This document shows positions 1 through 10,506 of a DNA stretch of 64,000 bases, one piece after another. Position numbers and translations under genes: made by a program. The notes under the pieces are model-generated. The model searched no databases. It was not told where the DNA came from and worked only from the letters and a program-made list of their open reading frames with translations. Positions within the stretch are counted from its first letter, which is position 1, and each line of letters starts with the position of its first letter. The stretch comes from Laspinema sp. D2d (GTDB taxonomy: Bacteria; Cyanobacteriota; Cyanobacteriia; Cyanobacteriales; Laspinemataceae), in assembly GCF_025370755.1 (NCBI RefSeq), contig NZ_JAMXFC010000003.1, positions 186,001 to 250,000 on the forward strand, written 5' to 3'.

Positions 1-1293
1 TCCTTGGTTACCAAAGCCAACGCTAGAGGCCCCACCGAGGGATAACAGGTCCAGATTGTTCCCGGCGATCGTGTCGTTGTCTTCGATGTTGCCACCAATC
101 AAGGTATCGCGAATGCCGGTACTCAGGAGAGTATCGTTGCCTTTATCTCCATACAGGAGGTTAGTGCCGCCACCCAGGGTTGTGTCACCCGTGACCAGGG
201 AGATACCGGAAACCACGGTGTCATTATCTTGTCCACCATATAAGGTGCTGCGAGTGAACCCGTAGGTTTCTAAATAGTCTACGCCAGTATTACCGAACAC
301 TAGGACTTGGCTACCTCGGTTGAAGAGGGAATCATCCCCCTCAGCCCCGATCATGGTCTGACGTCCGCGATCGCCCCCGGAGGAGTAGATGTAATCGCTC
401 CCGGTTCCGCCGTTTAACCAGTTGTTACGAGGGTATCCTGCGAGTGCGCGTTGCGCCCCTTCTACAGTGTTGACTCCATCTTCCTCTAACCCGAGCTCTA
501 GGGGAGCATCTTTACTAAGCATGAACAGGGAGTCGTTTCCTTCGCCCCCGAATAGGCTGTCGCGATCGCCGATCCCAAAGATGACGTCGTTGCCTTTGTC
601 ACCGCTGAGATAGTTGCGCCCAGGGTTTCTGGGAACGGCAACGCCGTCTTCTACAACGACGCCCACTCCTAAGCCTGCTGTTGCACCTGCGCCCGATCCA
701 CCGCCAAATAAGAACGGAGGAACGAAGCCAATGCCACCAATGGTATCCGGAACGAAGGCCGCACCTCCACCCCCGGAACCTGAGCCACTACCGGCTATTT
801 CAATAACCTGGATGGTATCGTCACCGATACCACCGTAGAGGGTATCCGCACCTAAGCCGGAGCCACTGATGAAGTCATCTCCGCCGTTTCCAAAGGCGAG
901 GTTGCCCCCAAGACCGTTACCAAAGTTGAAAATATCATCGCTGTCTTCTACCCGGTTTTCGGATTGGTTGTTGGTGCCACCGTAAACCGTGTCGCGACCT
1001 AAGCTGCCTCGGGCTTCATAGCGATCTTGCCCTAAGTCACCAAAGAAGACGCTTCCGCCCCCTTTGCTCACCAAAAAGTCATCGTCTTGACCCCCATAAA
1101 GGGTGTCTCCTGATGTGCTTGAGGTCAGGGAATCATTTTCTGTATTCCCAAAAATTAAACTCCCACCGACGGTATCGGTGGTAATAAAATCACTTCCCGT
1201 TAGGCCCACAACCGTATCTGCGCCTAGGCCAAACGAAAATAAATCTAGGGTATCGTTCGGATTTACCGGGTTTGTATCGAGTATTCTAACCAT
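1..1293 (-). CDS. RTX-type calcium-binding repeat protein (N-terminal part, runs off left edge)
   Basis: The reverse strand is open from an ATG at 1293 to the window edge (431 codons, no stop), so only the N-terminal portion is present. A GAGGAG ribosome-binding site lies about 10 bases before the ATG. The translation is rich in glycine and aspartate and contains many imperfect RTX nonapeptides (GGxGxDxLx), for example YGGIGDDTI, YGGQDDDFL, FGGEGNDSLF and YGDKGNDTL. These motifs fold into a calcium-stabilised parallel beta-roll. There is no N-terminal signal peptide (it starts MVRILDTNPVNPND). Such proteins are normally exported by a type I system through a C-terminal signal, which would lie outside the window. 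A low-complexity Gly/Ser/Pro stretch sits near residue 175. A cell-surface or secreted role is likely; a specific enzymatic function cannot be assigned. Confidence 0.85.
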   Translation of the reverse strand, partial: MVRILDTNPVNPNDTLDLFSFGLGADTVVGLTGSDFITTDTVGGSLIFGNTENDSLTSSTSGDTLYGGQDDDFLVSKGGGSVFFGDLGQDRYEARGSLGRDTVYGGTNNQSENRVEDSDDIFNFGNGLGGNLAFGNGGDDFISGSGLGADTLYGGIGDDTIQVIEIAGSGSGSGGGGAAFVPDTIGGIGFVPPFLFGGGSGAGATAGLGVGVVVEDGVAVPRNPGRNYLSGDKGNDVIFGIGDRDSLFGGEGNDSLFMLSKDAPLELGLEEDGVNTVEGAQRALAGYPRNNWLNGGTGSDYIYSSGGDRGRQTMIGAEGDDSLFNRGSQVLVFGNTGVDYLETYGFTRSTLYGGQDNDTVVSGISLVTGDTTLGGGTNLLYGDKGNDTLLSTGIRDTLIGGNIEDNDTIAGNNLDLLSLGGASSVGFGNQG

Positions 1294-1502
1294 TCAGTTT
1301 CTCACTCCTCATCTGTTTCGTGTCGTCCTTGTCAAGTCTGCTCAGGCAGCTAACCTAGGAAACCCTTGACTTCGGTTGAGTCGTCTGGACTTTCTGTCAG
1401 CAGCAAGTCTAGCCCAATTGGGTGCTAATGTCTAGTCTGGCAAGATGGCAAAATTTTAGCTGTTCCAACTGTGACTGATTAGCATGGCTCATTGATTTTA
1501 GC

Positions 1503-1531
1503 TTGACAATGCTGGGGTGCACGACTATGAT
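1503..1531 (+). promoter_or_regulatory. Near-consensus sigma-70 promoter
   Basis: TTGACA (1503-1508) and TATGAT (1526-1531) are separated by exactly 17 bases, which matches the primary sigma-factor consensus (-35 perfect, -10 one mismatch from TATAAT). It reads rightward. The next protein start on this strand is about 700 bases away, so it may drive a long leader for the TPR glycosyltransferase or a small RNA ending near the stem-loop at 1650-1671. Seen by eye only; not tested. Confidence 0.5.
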
Positions 1532-1649
1532 ACCAATCCGAGAGTTCCCTTTCCAGAAATGGCTCAAAATGCTTACCCAGGCAGCTCTTATTCCTCTATT
1601 CTGTGTTTTCTTTTTCAGACCCGGCAGATCGCGGGAAAGTTTATTAAAT

Positions 1650-1671
1650 AGGGGGCCAGTGGGCCCTCTTT
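1650..1671 (+). terminator. Possible weak intrinsic terminator
   Basis: An 8-bp stem (A1650-C1657 with G1662-T1669, one G-U pair) closes a 4-base loop and is followed by TTT. The U-tract is short, so termination strength is uncertain. It lies about 120 bases downstream of the predicted -10 element at 1526. Confidence 0.3.
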
Positions 1672-2235
1672 AAATCGGGGGAACCCAGTAACAATCATCC
1701 TTGTGACCTGCAATCATCGGGTTAAACGAGGTAGAGAGGATTCAGGGACTGCTCAGGGCGGGAACTTGGGGTCCCAGAGGCGATCGCCTCTTTTGTCCCT
1801 ACACTATCCAAGCTGGACAGATCACCACGGCTCCTAGGGGCCATTCCCTGCGCTTGATTTAGAGACCCGAAATCTCTTGTCTCTACATTATTGATTAAAT
1901 AGGCCCAAAATCTCGGGTCTCTACATTATTCCTTCAAACGGATGAGTTAACCGGGCCTACAATTTTTCCTCTCTACTCAGATTTTGAAAGAACCCACAGA
2001 CTACAGAAGCCGATTTTACTGTAGTCTCCTATACGATCCCCAAGGGGGTTCTATAGGGAATTGCTATAAATCGGAGCAATTACCGCTAATTATTACGAAG
2101 TTCTACAGGATAGTTCGCACAAGAAGCAACCAATCCACTGCGGAGCATAAGGCAAAGTAGAGACACCGAGCAGTTTTGATTTACGATTGCTATGGAAGTC
2201 AAGACCGAAAATCCGTGGGGATCAGGGAGATATTT

Positions 2236-4632
2236 GTGATTGATCGGGAAAAAGCTGGGGTTTGGATCCAGCGCGGCTATCAGTTGAGAGCAAAGGGGCA
2301 GTATTCTGAAGCGATCGCCTTTTATCAAGAAGCCCTGAATTTTAACCCCGATGAGGTTGAGGCTTATTGCCAACTGGGGGACCTATATTGGCGGCAGGGC
2401 CAATTCATTGAGGCGATCGCCCACTGTCAAGGGGCGCTCAAACTGGACCCTCAGTCAGCAGAGGCTTACAAGACCCTAGGCAATATTCTCCAATCCCAAG
2501 AAAAATGGACGGCAGCGGAACGCGCTTACGAACAGGCAGTGCAGATTCTGCCGAAGTTTGCGGCGGCTCATGCTAATTTGGGCAGTCTCTACTATCGGCG
2601 GGGGGACCCTGAACGCGCGATCGCCTCCTACCAAACCGCACTGGTCCTAGAACCCTCCCAAGCTGGCATTCATTGGAACCTCGGGATGCTCTATCACGAT
2701 CTAGGCCGCTTAGGGGAGGCGGTGGAGTCCTGGGAGCAAGCATTACGGATCCAACCCGAAATGGGAACTGCACAACAGCATTTAAAAATAGGAAATACCC
2801 TTTTAGCGCTGGCACAAGTTGAGGCAGCAATTCACCACTACCAACAGGCGATCGCCCTACAACCCAACTTCTCCCAAGCTCAGTCCAATCTGGGCAACGC
2901 GCTCATTCAACAAGGGTCCTTGGAGGAAGGCATTGCGGCCCTCAAAACCGCTCAAACCCTCAGCCCCCAGTTACCAGGGATTCATTACAATTTAGGGACA
3001 GCCCTTTTACAACAAGGGTATCAGCATCAAAATCTCAGTGGGTCAGAATGGCGGGGGGTGGTGGACTGCTTTCTTCAGGCGATCGCCCTCGATCCAGACT
3101 TAATCGCGGCACATCATGCTTTGTTCTATCTGATTCGCTCCCGAGACCCCTTCGGCAGAGACTTTGACTCCCTTCGACACGCTGCCGAAGACTATTTAAG
3201 CCTCGCCCAAGGCCCCCTTAGACTGTTAGCCGCCCTCCCCTATCTCTCCTTATGTTTACATGGGGGATACAGCGATTTAGCCTGGGAAACCTTTCTCACC
3301 ATAGAAACACAGCTTCAGTCGGACCTAGATTCTCTTGACTTCGACTCCATCGCCTTGCTCTATTCTCGGCTCATGTTTTCCCAACCCCATCTCCGTGATG
3401 ATGCTAGGGCCAATCTAACCTTAGCCAAACTGCTTGGCTCTAAAAATCAAGCCCGCCTCAACCAACAATCCATCTCTCTACCCCACCTCCCCCATCCCCC
3501 CACTCTCCCCCCTCTCAAAATCGGCTTCCTCTCCCCTCATTTCCGCCGCCATTCCATTGGATGGTGTAGTGCAGATATTATCCGCGAGTTATCTGGGCTT
3601 TCTGCGGAAATCTATCTCTACGTCACTCAAGCTCAAGTAAGAGATGATAAAACCCAAGAGTTCCAAAATATTGCGACCCAATTTTATCAACCTCAAAGTG
3701 GTAATTTTGAAGCCGCTCGATTAGAACTTATTGAGCAAATTAGGGCGGACAAAATTGATATTTTAATTGATTTAGATTCAGTTACCTGTTCGGACCAGTT
3801 AGAAATTTTGTACCGGCAACCTGCGCCGATTTGCCTATCTTGGCTAGGATTTGACGCACCCTTTTTATCTTCAGCCCATTACTTTTTAGGCGATCGCCAC
3901 ACCCATCCCCCAGGAATTGAACCTGATTACATTGAGCAGTTAATCCGGATGCCCGATTCTTTTGTCGCCGTTTCTGGATTTAAGCGTCAATCCGTCGAGC
4001 GAGAAGTCGTCCGATTGAGCTTGGGAATCAGTTGGAAACATATTGCTTACCTCTGTGTAGCCCCTGGGAAAAAACTAAATCGCGAGTTAGTAAAAGCCCA
4101 AATTCAAATCCTGAAAGAGGTTCCCAACAGCGTCTTACTTCATAAAGGAGAAGGAGAGCGATCGGCTATTTTGCAACTTTATCAACAAGCCTGTACTGAG
4201 TTAGGAGTCCCCACCAATCGAGTTATCTTAATATCCAGAACATCCACGGAAGAACAGCACCGGGCTATTTACGAATGTGCAGATATTTTATTAGATTCCT
4301 ATCCTTATAATGGCGGCACTCATACTTTAGAAGCCTTGTGGTTTAACTTACCCCTGGTCACCCGAGTGGGAGAACTATGTCTCGCGCGGATGGGATATTC
4401 TTTTCTGAATACCCTCGGTATTGAAAGTGGCATTGCCCGGAGTTGGGAAGAGTATATCGATTGGGGAATTCAGTTGGGTCAAAACGTGAAAATCAGACAA
4501 GAAATTCGCCATCAATTAATCCGTTCAAAGCAACCTAAACATCTCTCTCCTTTGTGGAATCCGGCTAAATTTGCTCAGGATATGTATGAAATTTTTGAGG
4601 ACCTAAGACAACAGCAAATCCATATCAATTAA
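2236..4632 (+). CDS. TPR-repeat GT41 (SPINDLY/OGT-like) glycosyltransferase
   Basis: The N-terminal half consists of consecutive tetratricopeptide repeats (for example GQYSEAIAFYQEALNFNPDE, YRRGDPERAIASYQTALVLEP) to about residue 300. The C-terminal half (from about residue 420, LKIGFLSPHFRRHSIG) is a GT-B fold of the O-GlcNAc-transferase family 41 type, with the signature ILLDSYPYNGGTHTLEALW near residue 685 and the LVTRVGE segment after it. Family members transfer sugars from nucleotide donors to protein Ser/Thr or Asn, or to glycans; the acceptor here is unknown. The GTG at 2236 is preferred because GGGAGA lies just upstream; an in-frame TTG at 2176 would add 20 residues but has a weak ribosome-binding site. 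The DUF3288-type gene follows 26 bases downstream. Confidence 0.85.
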   Translation: MIDREKAGVWIQRGYQLRAKGQYSEAIAFYQEALNFNPDEVEAYCQLGDLYWRQGQFIEAIAHCQGALKLDPQSAEAYKTLGNILQSQEKWTAAERAYEQAVQILPKFAAAHANLGSLYYRRGDPERAIASYQTALVLEPSQAGIHWNLGMLYHDLGRLGEAVESWEQALRIQPEMGTAQQHLKIGNTLLALAQVEAAIHHYQQAIALQPNFSQAQSNLGNALIQQGSLEEGIAALKTAQTLSPQLPGIHYNLGTALLQQGYQHQNLSGSEWRGVVDCFLQAIALDPDLIAAHHALFYLIRSRDPFGRDFDSLRHAAEDYLSLAQGPLRLLAALPYLSLCLHGGYSDLAWETFLTIETQLQSDLDSLDFDSIALLYSRLMFSQPHLRDDARANLTLAKLLGSKNQARLNQQSISLPHLPHPPTLPPLKIGFLSPHFRRHSIGWCSADIIRELSGLSAEIYLYVTQAQVRDDKTQEFQNIATQFYQPQSGNFEAARLELIEQIRADKIDILIDLDSVTCSDQLEILYRQPAPICLSWLGFDAPFLSSAHYFLGDRHTHPPGIEPDYIEQLIRMPDSFVAVSGFKRQSVEREVVRLSLGISWKHIAYLCVAPGKKLNRELVKAQIQILKEVPNSVLLHKGEGERSAILQLYQQACTELGVPTNRVILISRTSTEEQHRAIYECADILLDSYPYNGGTHTLEALWFNLPLVTRVGELCLARMGYSFLNTLGIESGIARSWEEYIDWGIQLGQNVKIRQEIRHQLIRSKQPKHLSPLWNPAKFAQDMYEIFEDLRQQQIHIN

Positions 4633-4658
4633 ATCAATCAAGGAGGATTTACGGAGTT

Positions 4659-4946
4659 ATGTCTGAAATTAAACAAGAACAACAACATCCGCAGGCTCGT
4701 AAAGATCGAGAAACCCTGGACAAAATTTTAATGGGAGAGTTAACCGAATATAATCTGGCGGAATTAGCTCGACTGCGAATTCGATATCGAGGATTTCCAG
4801 GATCGCGGGATGTCTGGAGTGACATCGAAAAAGTATTATCCCGCTGGAATATGACGGAAGAAGATTTATTTGAAAAAACCCGCGAGATTCACCGAAAAGG
4901 TCGAGTTTATCGAGCGCAAGATAGTGATAGTGAAGATTGGATGTAA
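4659..4946 (+). CDS. DUF3288-type conserved cyanobacterial protein
   Basis: This 95-residue soluble, charged protein contains the segment YNLAELARLRIRYRGFPG and a later LFEKTREIH. I recognise both as typical of the DUF3288 family, which is restricted to cyanobacteria and has no known function. There are no membrane segments or signal peptide. A strong AAGGAGG ribosome-binding site precedes the ATG. It lies 26 bases after the TPR glycosyltransferase and may be cotranscribed with it. The family call is from memory of family sequences rather than a search. Confidence 0.8.
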   Translation: MSEIKQEQQHPQARKDRETLDKILMGELTEYNLAELARLRIRYRGFPGSRDVWSDIEKVLSRWNMTEEDLFEKTREIHRKGRVYRAQDSDSEDWM

Positions 4947-4956
4947 TCGGGAGTTT

Positions 4957-5024
4957 AGAAACCGAGTTTCTTTCATCAATTCATGACAATGAGGCAAGAA
5001 TTGTTGTAAAAACCGGGTTTCTAT
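4957..5024. repeat. Pair of AGAAACCGGGTTTCT-type palindromes between convergent genes
   Basis: Two related palindromes (AGAAACCGAGTTTCTT at 4957-4972 and AAAAACCGGGTTTCT at about 5008-5022) lie in the 100-base gap where the forward DUF3288-type gene meets the reverse glycosyltransferase operon. Similar copies occur near 17970, 18045, 35291 and 35343, so this is an interspersed short repeat. The position suggests a bidirectional terminator, which is an inference. Confidence 0.55.
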
Positions 5025-5046
5025 AATCGGGGACCATTAATTCTGA

Positions 5047-8000
5047 TTAAGCATTCACCCAATCGGGTAAAAGTTGGGTGAATTGTGGGAGGCGATCGCG
5101 CTGCTGATATAACAGAACGGCGAGGAGTGCATTCATCCCCAAGGGTGCATTTAGTCCCGGGGTCAGTTTACCTATTAACTCCTGCACAAACCTTTGTTCG
5201 ATCTCTGGTAATGGCTGATTTTGAATGCCACTATTGAGGACACTTTGATGAGCTTTCCCGAGTTTCTGGGTGTAGCATTCGCGCAGGCGATCGCTGGGAA
5301 TTTGCAACCACAATTCAGCAAATTCTCGCCGTAGTTGAATTAATTCACGTTGAATAGATTCATCAGATGGATCAATATAATACAGATTCGCACAACCAAT
5401 CAGACGATTGAGAAATTCCTGAGAAACAGAGACGGGTTGAGATGGAATTTGGGTGGATTTATCATTCGCCATAGCAGCAGAATTCTGTGCCACTTGAAAC
5501 AATTGCTGAAACAAATTGCCCATTTTTTTGCCGTAAGCCACACTATCTAAAAAGGGCGGATTTTGCTGCATTTTTTGCTGGATTTGCTGGCGATACTGGT
5601 GGCGGAGTTGAGGATTCGTGCCCAGCTTGATCGCTAATTGGATATAACCCGGTTCATCCTGGGCGATTAAATCAGTAAGTTGAATTTCCCGCAGAAGTGC
5701 AGAAGCTTGGCGAGATCTTAAGCTACTGTCTTCCCAGGCGATCGCTGGAATTCCCAGTTGTAACGGATCTAGTAAAGAAGTTGCTCCACTATAAGGATAG
5801 GAGTCCAGATAAACATCGGCAAGTTTAACGCATTCTTTAATATCCGCTGGACTCGGCAGCGTATTAATCAGAACTAACCGCTGTTTATCGATACCCTGTT
5901 GGGCAAAAATTCGATGGATTCGTTCCACAAATGGTTTCGCCGGATAAGTAGAATTCCAGGCGGGTCCAAAGGGATATAAGACCAAAATAGAATTGGGAAC
6001 GGCGGCCATAATTTTGGCCCAAGTTTCGCTAAGTTCAGGAATAATTTTGTAGAAGTTAGCCCCAGACATAAATACCACAGTTTGATCCGTTGCACCCCAG
6101 CTTGCACGAGTGGGATTGACAGTGGAGGCTGGTTCCGGGAAGGGAAATCTGAAACACAACCCAGAACCTTCAATATTGATCAGTTTTTCGCAGTATTGTT
6201 CGCTGCTAGTCGTCATAGGTGCGGTTAAATTTCCGGCAATATAGTAGTCGATATTGCGAATGCCGGTGGTGACGGGAGAGGCAATGGAGGTCACTTGGAC
6301 TCGGGCCAGTCGGTGTTGAGCTAGGGCTGTTAAGGGCTTATTAAGTTCGGTAATATTGGTGCCGATGAAGAGAATATCTAAGTCATCGTTGCGGAAGGTT
6401 TGGACTTGTTCAGAGAGGCTTTCTGGCAGTTTTACGAGGCGATCGGCCCGACTCTGACAATACCCTTCTAGTTGGCTGCCCTTGACCTGTTCGGCATAAA
6501 GAAAAATTTCAAACTGGTTGCGATCAAAATGTTCAAAAACAGGCAGAATTACTAAGGTTTCAGTAGCGGAATTGAAATGATTTTTCAAAATTCCTAGGCG
6601 AATTTTGGGGCGATTCGCAGAACGGGGGGGGAAGATATAATCCACGTGGAATCCCCGATTTTTGAGAGCATATTCAATAATATCTGCCCGCTGACGGTAA
6701 AGAGATTTCGGGTTGCCACGGGTGAAATACAGGGGTGCAAAATTAGCATTTCCCTGGGTGAAAAACTCCGCGACGCTTTGCCAGAGAGGTGAGTCTGGAT
6801 TGGTGAGTATTTTATGATGGACATATTCTATCCAGCCTTGGAAATAGCAATAGTATTGCTCAACTTCTCCGAGTTCGTGGAACAGAGTAGGACTAGCAAA
6901 CATAAATTTGAGATAATCCTGGGCGAACCATTTTGGAATCGGTGCATTTTTGTAGGGAATCTGGAGTTGATGGGGATAGCAATAGAGAGTAGCCGCTATG
7001 AAGGATTGCAGGGCATTGGGTGCATCAAATCCTTGGGCAATTGAGGTGGAAAGTTGGCGGATGAATGCTTGTTCGCTAGGGGTGATGGCTTGATATTTGA
7101 TGCCACTTTCTAGCAAGGCTTTATGGGCAGTTCCCAGTTCCCCTAAATAGGCGGATTGTAACTGTTCTTCAGGAGTCTGTAACCATTGCTGGGCAAGTTG
7201 TTGGCGGCTTTGCTGGAAATGAGTTAAAGTATTGGGTTCCGAGGGAGTACGATAAGAGGGAGAGGCGATCGCCTCTTTCCGTGGGTTTTGTGCTGTAGCA
7301 AGTAGGGTTGAACGGACAATTTCTGCCATTTTTTCCCATGAAAATTTCTGTTGTCGTTGCAATCCTGCCGCTATCCAGGAATTGCGAACTTCAGGTTTTT
7401 GAATTTCCTGCATTGCGTTGACTAGACCGAAAATATCGTTATCTTTGACATAAATAACCGCTTGTCCGGCCACTTCGGGAATCGCACCATTGGGACAAGT
7501 AATCACCGGGCATCCACAAGCCATTGCTTCTAAGACGGGTAAGCCAAAGCCTTCATATTTAGAGGTATAAATTAGGGCAATAGCACCGGAATAAGCCAGT
7601 CGCAATTCTGAATCACTCAATTGAAATAGATGGACCAGTGTATCGCTGATGTAAGGTTGAAATTCTACTTCTAATTGCGCTTCTCCACCCACACAAAGAA
7701 TGTCGAATTCTTGGCGGTTTGGGAGTTGAGCAAATGCCTGAAAGAACAAAATTGCATTTTTGTAAGAATTGATATTGGTGCGGCTACCGACCCAGAGGAA
7801 ATAGGGTTTTGAGAGGCGGTATTTTGATTTAAATGTGGTAATTTCTGCGGGAGTTGTCGGCCTAAATTCTGACTTAATGCCGCAAGGGGCAACCGTCACG
7901 CGATCGCGAGGAATTTCTGGGAAAAACTCAACCAAATCTCGGGCGGTTTGTTCAGAAATGGTAATATAGGCGGAGCCATGACGAATGCCTTGATGTTTTT

Positions 8001-10482
8001 CCCTCCACATAGCTGCATTTAGATTAGTTGGATACCGTTCTGGAATCATGTCATAAGCCATGAACACCGAGGGCGTGGTTAGGGGTGTAGTGTAATAGGT
8101 AGAGATGAAGATATCCGCGTTTTCTTCATCACAAATATCCTGCAACAAGCGGCGATCGGCTTCGGTATTATTGTAGTCGTAACTGGGAATACAAAGATAT
8201 TTGACGCCTGGAATTCTCGGGGCTGTGCCAGCGCGATCTAAAAATAAGATTTGCTTAGCAAACCCAGTTTTAACCCATTCTTGCAAGAGCGATATCCAAA
8301 CGCGAGCGATTCCGGTATTATTGATTTGATAGAATATTCCGTCTATGATGATAGTGAGCGGTTTGGGTTTGAAAATTTTAGGACTCACAGTAAGTTGGGT
8401 TTGGTTTTCAGTTAAAGACATAGCAGATAAAGCAGTTTTGTAAGCAGCGATCGTTTCGTTAATGCACTTGTCCCAGCTAAATTTTTTAGCTTGTTCTAAA
8501 GATTTAAAAGACATAGCCTGTCGCAAATCGGGTTGATTGTAGAGAGTTAGGATAGCCTGCGACAAACCCTCGATATCTGTTGGATCCATCATAATTCCAG
8601 CATCTCCAACCACTTCCGGCAAGGAAGAAGTATTTGAGGTAATCACCGGAACGCCACATTGCATCGCTTCTAGGGGTGGCAAGCCGAATCCTTCATAAAA
8701 GGAGGGATAGACAAACACCAGCGCCCCACTGTAGAGGGCTGCCAGATCTTCATCGGCGACATACCCGGTGACAAAGATCCGTTTTTGGATCCATTTATGA
8801 TTTTCAATTTCTGTAAAAATTGTATTGAAATCCCATCCTTTACTTCCAACTAAAACTAGATTTAACTGTTCGATATTTTGTTCTCGTAAAAGTTTGGCAA
8901 ATGCTTGAATAACACCTTCGATATTTTTTCGAGGTTCTAAGGTACTTAAGCTGAGAATATAATTTTCCTGGGGAATACTATACTTTTTTAAAGTCTCAGA
9001 AACTTTTGTGCCATCTAAACAGGGGTAGAAAATATCCTGATCAGCGGCCAAATGAGTTACAAATACTCTTTCCGGAGGAATTAACGCATATTTACACAAG
9101 TCATTTTTAGTATGATTTGATATACAAATAGCCCAATCTTGGGGCGACAACTGAGATAAAATTTGCTTTAGAGAATGATTCTCGCAATTTTGAAAGAATT
9201 CAGGATATAAAATAGGAATTAAATCATAAATAGTAATAATTTTGGGGCGTTGATTTTTTTCTACGGGAAGGAAATAATAAGGGGAATGGAAAAGGTCTAC
9301 CTCAGAATAGACCGATTGAGATAGGGTAACATTTTGGAGTAAGGGATGCCCCAGCAGATAATTCTGACACCACTGGAAGGTCCGGGGAGATTCAACAGCA
9401 CAAAATTTCAAATCAATTTCTGAGGAGGCTAACAAACCTGTCGCTATTTTTTCAACAACTCTAAATACACCTGTTTTAGCAAGTGGGTAGTAGTGTCCCA
9501 AACCCAACACTGAAATATCATATAAAATCTTCAATTTTTGAGGGAAGGTTGAGGGAGTTATTTCTTTTAAAGTGGGTGCAATAAGATTTTTTATCCATTG
9601 CTGTATTTCTTCGGGAGTTCGGGGGGGAGCCAGTGAAAATGATTGTTCTCCAGCAATTATTGCTAACCAATCCAAATTTTTAAAGCTAAGTGTATGAATA
9701 AACTGCCGCCTTATTTGGGCTTTTAAAGCCAATTCGATTTCTGGAGATTCTAAAATTAATTTTAACAAGTTTTTTGCTAAACTTGAATAAGGGAATTGAT
9801 ATCTTGCTTTCTCTTTTGAAGATTCTTGATTTTCAAAGATTCTATAAAAAAATAAGGGTTCATGTACTTTGGCAATATCACCTAGCAGCAATAGTTCTAA
9901 TAAAAGAATAACGTCTGGCCCATACTCTTCCCTAAACAATCGAGTGTTCTTTAAAGAGGCGCTCCGAATAAGACCATAAATTTCATACCAATTTATCCAA
10001 GCAATAAGCTGGTCTACTCGCCGAAAAATATCCATACCAACAATTTCTCGGTTCTTGCATTTTTTCATCCAAGAATCTTGTTTTAATTGCCCCTTTTCAT
10101 CAATAAATTCAAAATCAGTACAACATAATACCGCTTCAGGATTATTTTCTAATTTACTTACACATTTTTTAATATATGTCCTTTCCCATAAATCGTCATG
10201 AGCCGCCCACATAAAATACTGACCCTTAGAGAGTTCAAAAACTTTATTGAAGTTTTGGGGAGAACCAATATTTTGTAGGTTTCTTAAATATCTAATTCGA
10301 CTATCTTTAGCTGCATATTCTTGACAAATTTCAGCGGTAGAATCCGTCGAGGCATTATCTGAAATAATTAATTCAAAATATTGATAATCTTGAGCTAATA
10401 GGGAATCTAGGGCTAACCGGAGGTAGCGATCGCCGTTATAAACCGGCATTCCAATACTGACTAAGGGATGAGTCTCTTTCAT
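5047..10482 (-). CDS. Giant multidomain glycosyltransferase (GT2-GT4-GT4-GT41)
   Basis: This 1811-residue protein fuses four glycosyltransferase units. Residues 1-235 are GT2 ([23 protein letters not shown]). Residues about 315-690 are GT4 with [20 protein letters not shown] near 597. Residues about 708-1070 are a second GT4 with [19 protein letters not shown] near 977. Residues about 1095-1650 are an HMW1C-like GT41 unit: an all-alpha domain followed by a GT-B core with [22 protein letters not shown] near 1557. The C-terminus (about 1719-1811) resembles the start of the all-alpha domain again and then stops. An AGAAGGAAA ribosome-binding site precedes the ATG. It is the last gene of the sugar operon, 24 bases after the CmcI-type gene. 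It probably assembles a short oligosaccharide on a lipid or protein carrier. Acceptor and linkages cannot be read from sequence. Confidence 0.9.
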   Translation of the reverse strand: MKETHPLVSIGMPVYNGDRYLRLALDSLLAQDYQYFELIISDNASTDSTAEICQEYAAKDSRIRYLRNLQNIGSPQNFNKVFELSKGQYFMWAAHDDLWERTYIKKCVSKLENNPEAVLCCTDFEFIDEKGQLKQDSWMKKCKNREIVGMDIFRRVDQLIAWINWYEIYGLIRSASLKNTRLFREEYGPDVILLLELLLLGDIAKVHEPLFFYRIFENQESSKEKARYQFPYSSLAKNLLKLILESPEIELALKAQIRRQFIHTLSFKNLDWLAIIAGEQSFSLAPPRTPEEIQQWIKNLIAPTLKEITPSTFPQKLKILYDISVLGLGHYYPLAKTGVFRVVEKIATGLLASSEIDLKFCAVESPRTFQWCQNYLLGHPLLQNVTLSQSVYSEVDLFHSPYYFLPVEKNQRPKIITIYDLIPILYPEFFQNCENHSLKQILSQLSPQDWAICISNHTKNDLCKYALIPPERVFVTHLAADQDIFYPCLDGTKVSETLKKYSIPQENYILSLSTLEPRKNIEGVIQAFAKLLREQNIEQLNLVLVGSKGWDFNTIFTEIENHKWIQKRIFVTGYVADEDLAALYSGALVFVYPSFYEGFGLPPLEAMQCGVPVITSNTSSLPEVVGDAGIMMDPTDIEGLSQAILTLYNQPDLRQAMSFKSLEQAKKFSWDKCINETIAAYKTALSAMSLTENQTQLTVSPKIFKPKPLTIIIDGIFYQINNTGIARVWISLLQEWVKTGFAKQILFLDRAGTAPRIPGVKYLCIPSYDYNNTEADRRLLQDICDEENADIFISTYYTTPLTTPSVFMAYDMIPERYPTNLNAAMWREKHQGIRHGSAYITISEQTARDLVEFFPEIPRDRVTVAPCGIKSEFRPTTPAEITTFKSKYRLSKPYFLWVGSRTNINSYKNAILFFQAFAQLPNRQEFDILCVGGEAQLEVEFQPYISDTLVHLFQLSDSELRLAYSGAIALIYTSKYEGFGLPVLEAMACGCPVITCPNGAIPEVAGQAVIYVKDNDIFGLVNAMQEIQKPEVRNSWIAAGLQRQQKFSWEKMAEIVRSTLLATAQNPRKEAIASPSYRTPSEPNTLTHFQQSRQQLAQQWLQTPEEQLQSAYLGELGTAHKALLESGIKYQAITPSEQAFIRQLSTSIAQGFDAPNALQSFIAATLYCYPHQLQIPYKNAPIPKWFAQDYLKFMFASPTLFHELGEVEQYYCYFQGWIEYVHHKILTNPDSPLWQSVAEFFTQGNANFAPLYFTRGNPKSLYRQRADIIEYALKNRGFHVDYIFPPRSANRPKIRLGILKNHFNSATETLVILPVFEHFDRNQFEIFLYAEQVKGSQLEGYCQSRADRLVKLPESLSEQVQTFRNDDLDILFIGTNITELNKPLTALAQHRLARVQVTSIASPVTTGIRNIDYYIAGNLTAPMTTSSEQYCEKLINIEGSGLCFRFPFPEPASTVNPTRASWGATDQTVVFMSGANFYKIIPELSETWAKIMAAVPNSILVLYPFGPAWNSTYPAKPFVERIHRIFAQQGIDKQRLVLINTLPSPADIKECVKLADVYLDSYPYSGATSLLDPLQLGIPAIAWEDSSLRSRQASALLREIQLTDLIAQDEPGYIQLAIKLGTNPQLRHQYRQQIQQKMQQNPPFLDSVAYGKKMGNLFQQLFQVAQNSAAMANDKSTQIPSQPVSVSQEFLNRLIGCANLYYIDPSDESIQRELIQLRREFAELWLQIPSDRLRECYTQKLGKAHQSVLNSGIQNQPLPEIEQRFVQELIGKLTPGLNAPLGMNALLAVLLYQQRDRLPQFTQLLPDWVNA

Positions 10483-10506
10483 CGGGTTTCCTTCTGTTGT
10501 TTAAAT

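Larger units (their letters stand above)
1294..2235. other. Intergenic region with promoter and stem-loops
   Basis: No convincing protein gene is seen here. It holds a near-consensus forward promoter (1503-1531) and a GC-rich stem-loop followed by a short T run (1650-1671). A direct repeat of TCTCTACATTATT occurs at about 1879 and 1918, inside an imperfect inverted repeat (GAGACCCGAAATCT versus AATCTCGGGTCTC). A small hairpin (AATTGCT/AGCAATT, 2059-2081) lies before the TPR gene. Confidence 0.5.

Noticed and set aside
2573-2830. Reverse-strand frame inside the TPR glycosyltransferase
   Set aside because: A shadow of the forward TPR gene, with low-complexity Arg/Pro content.
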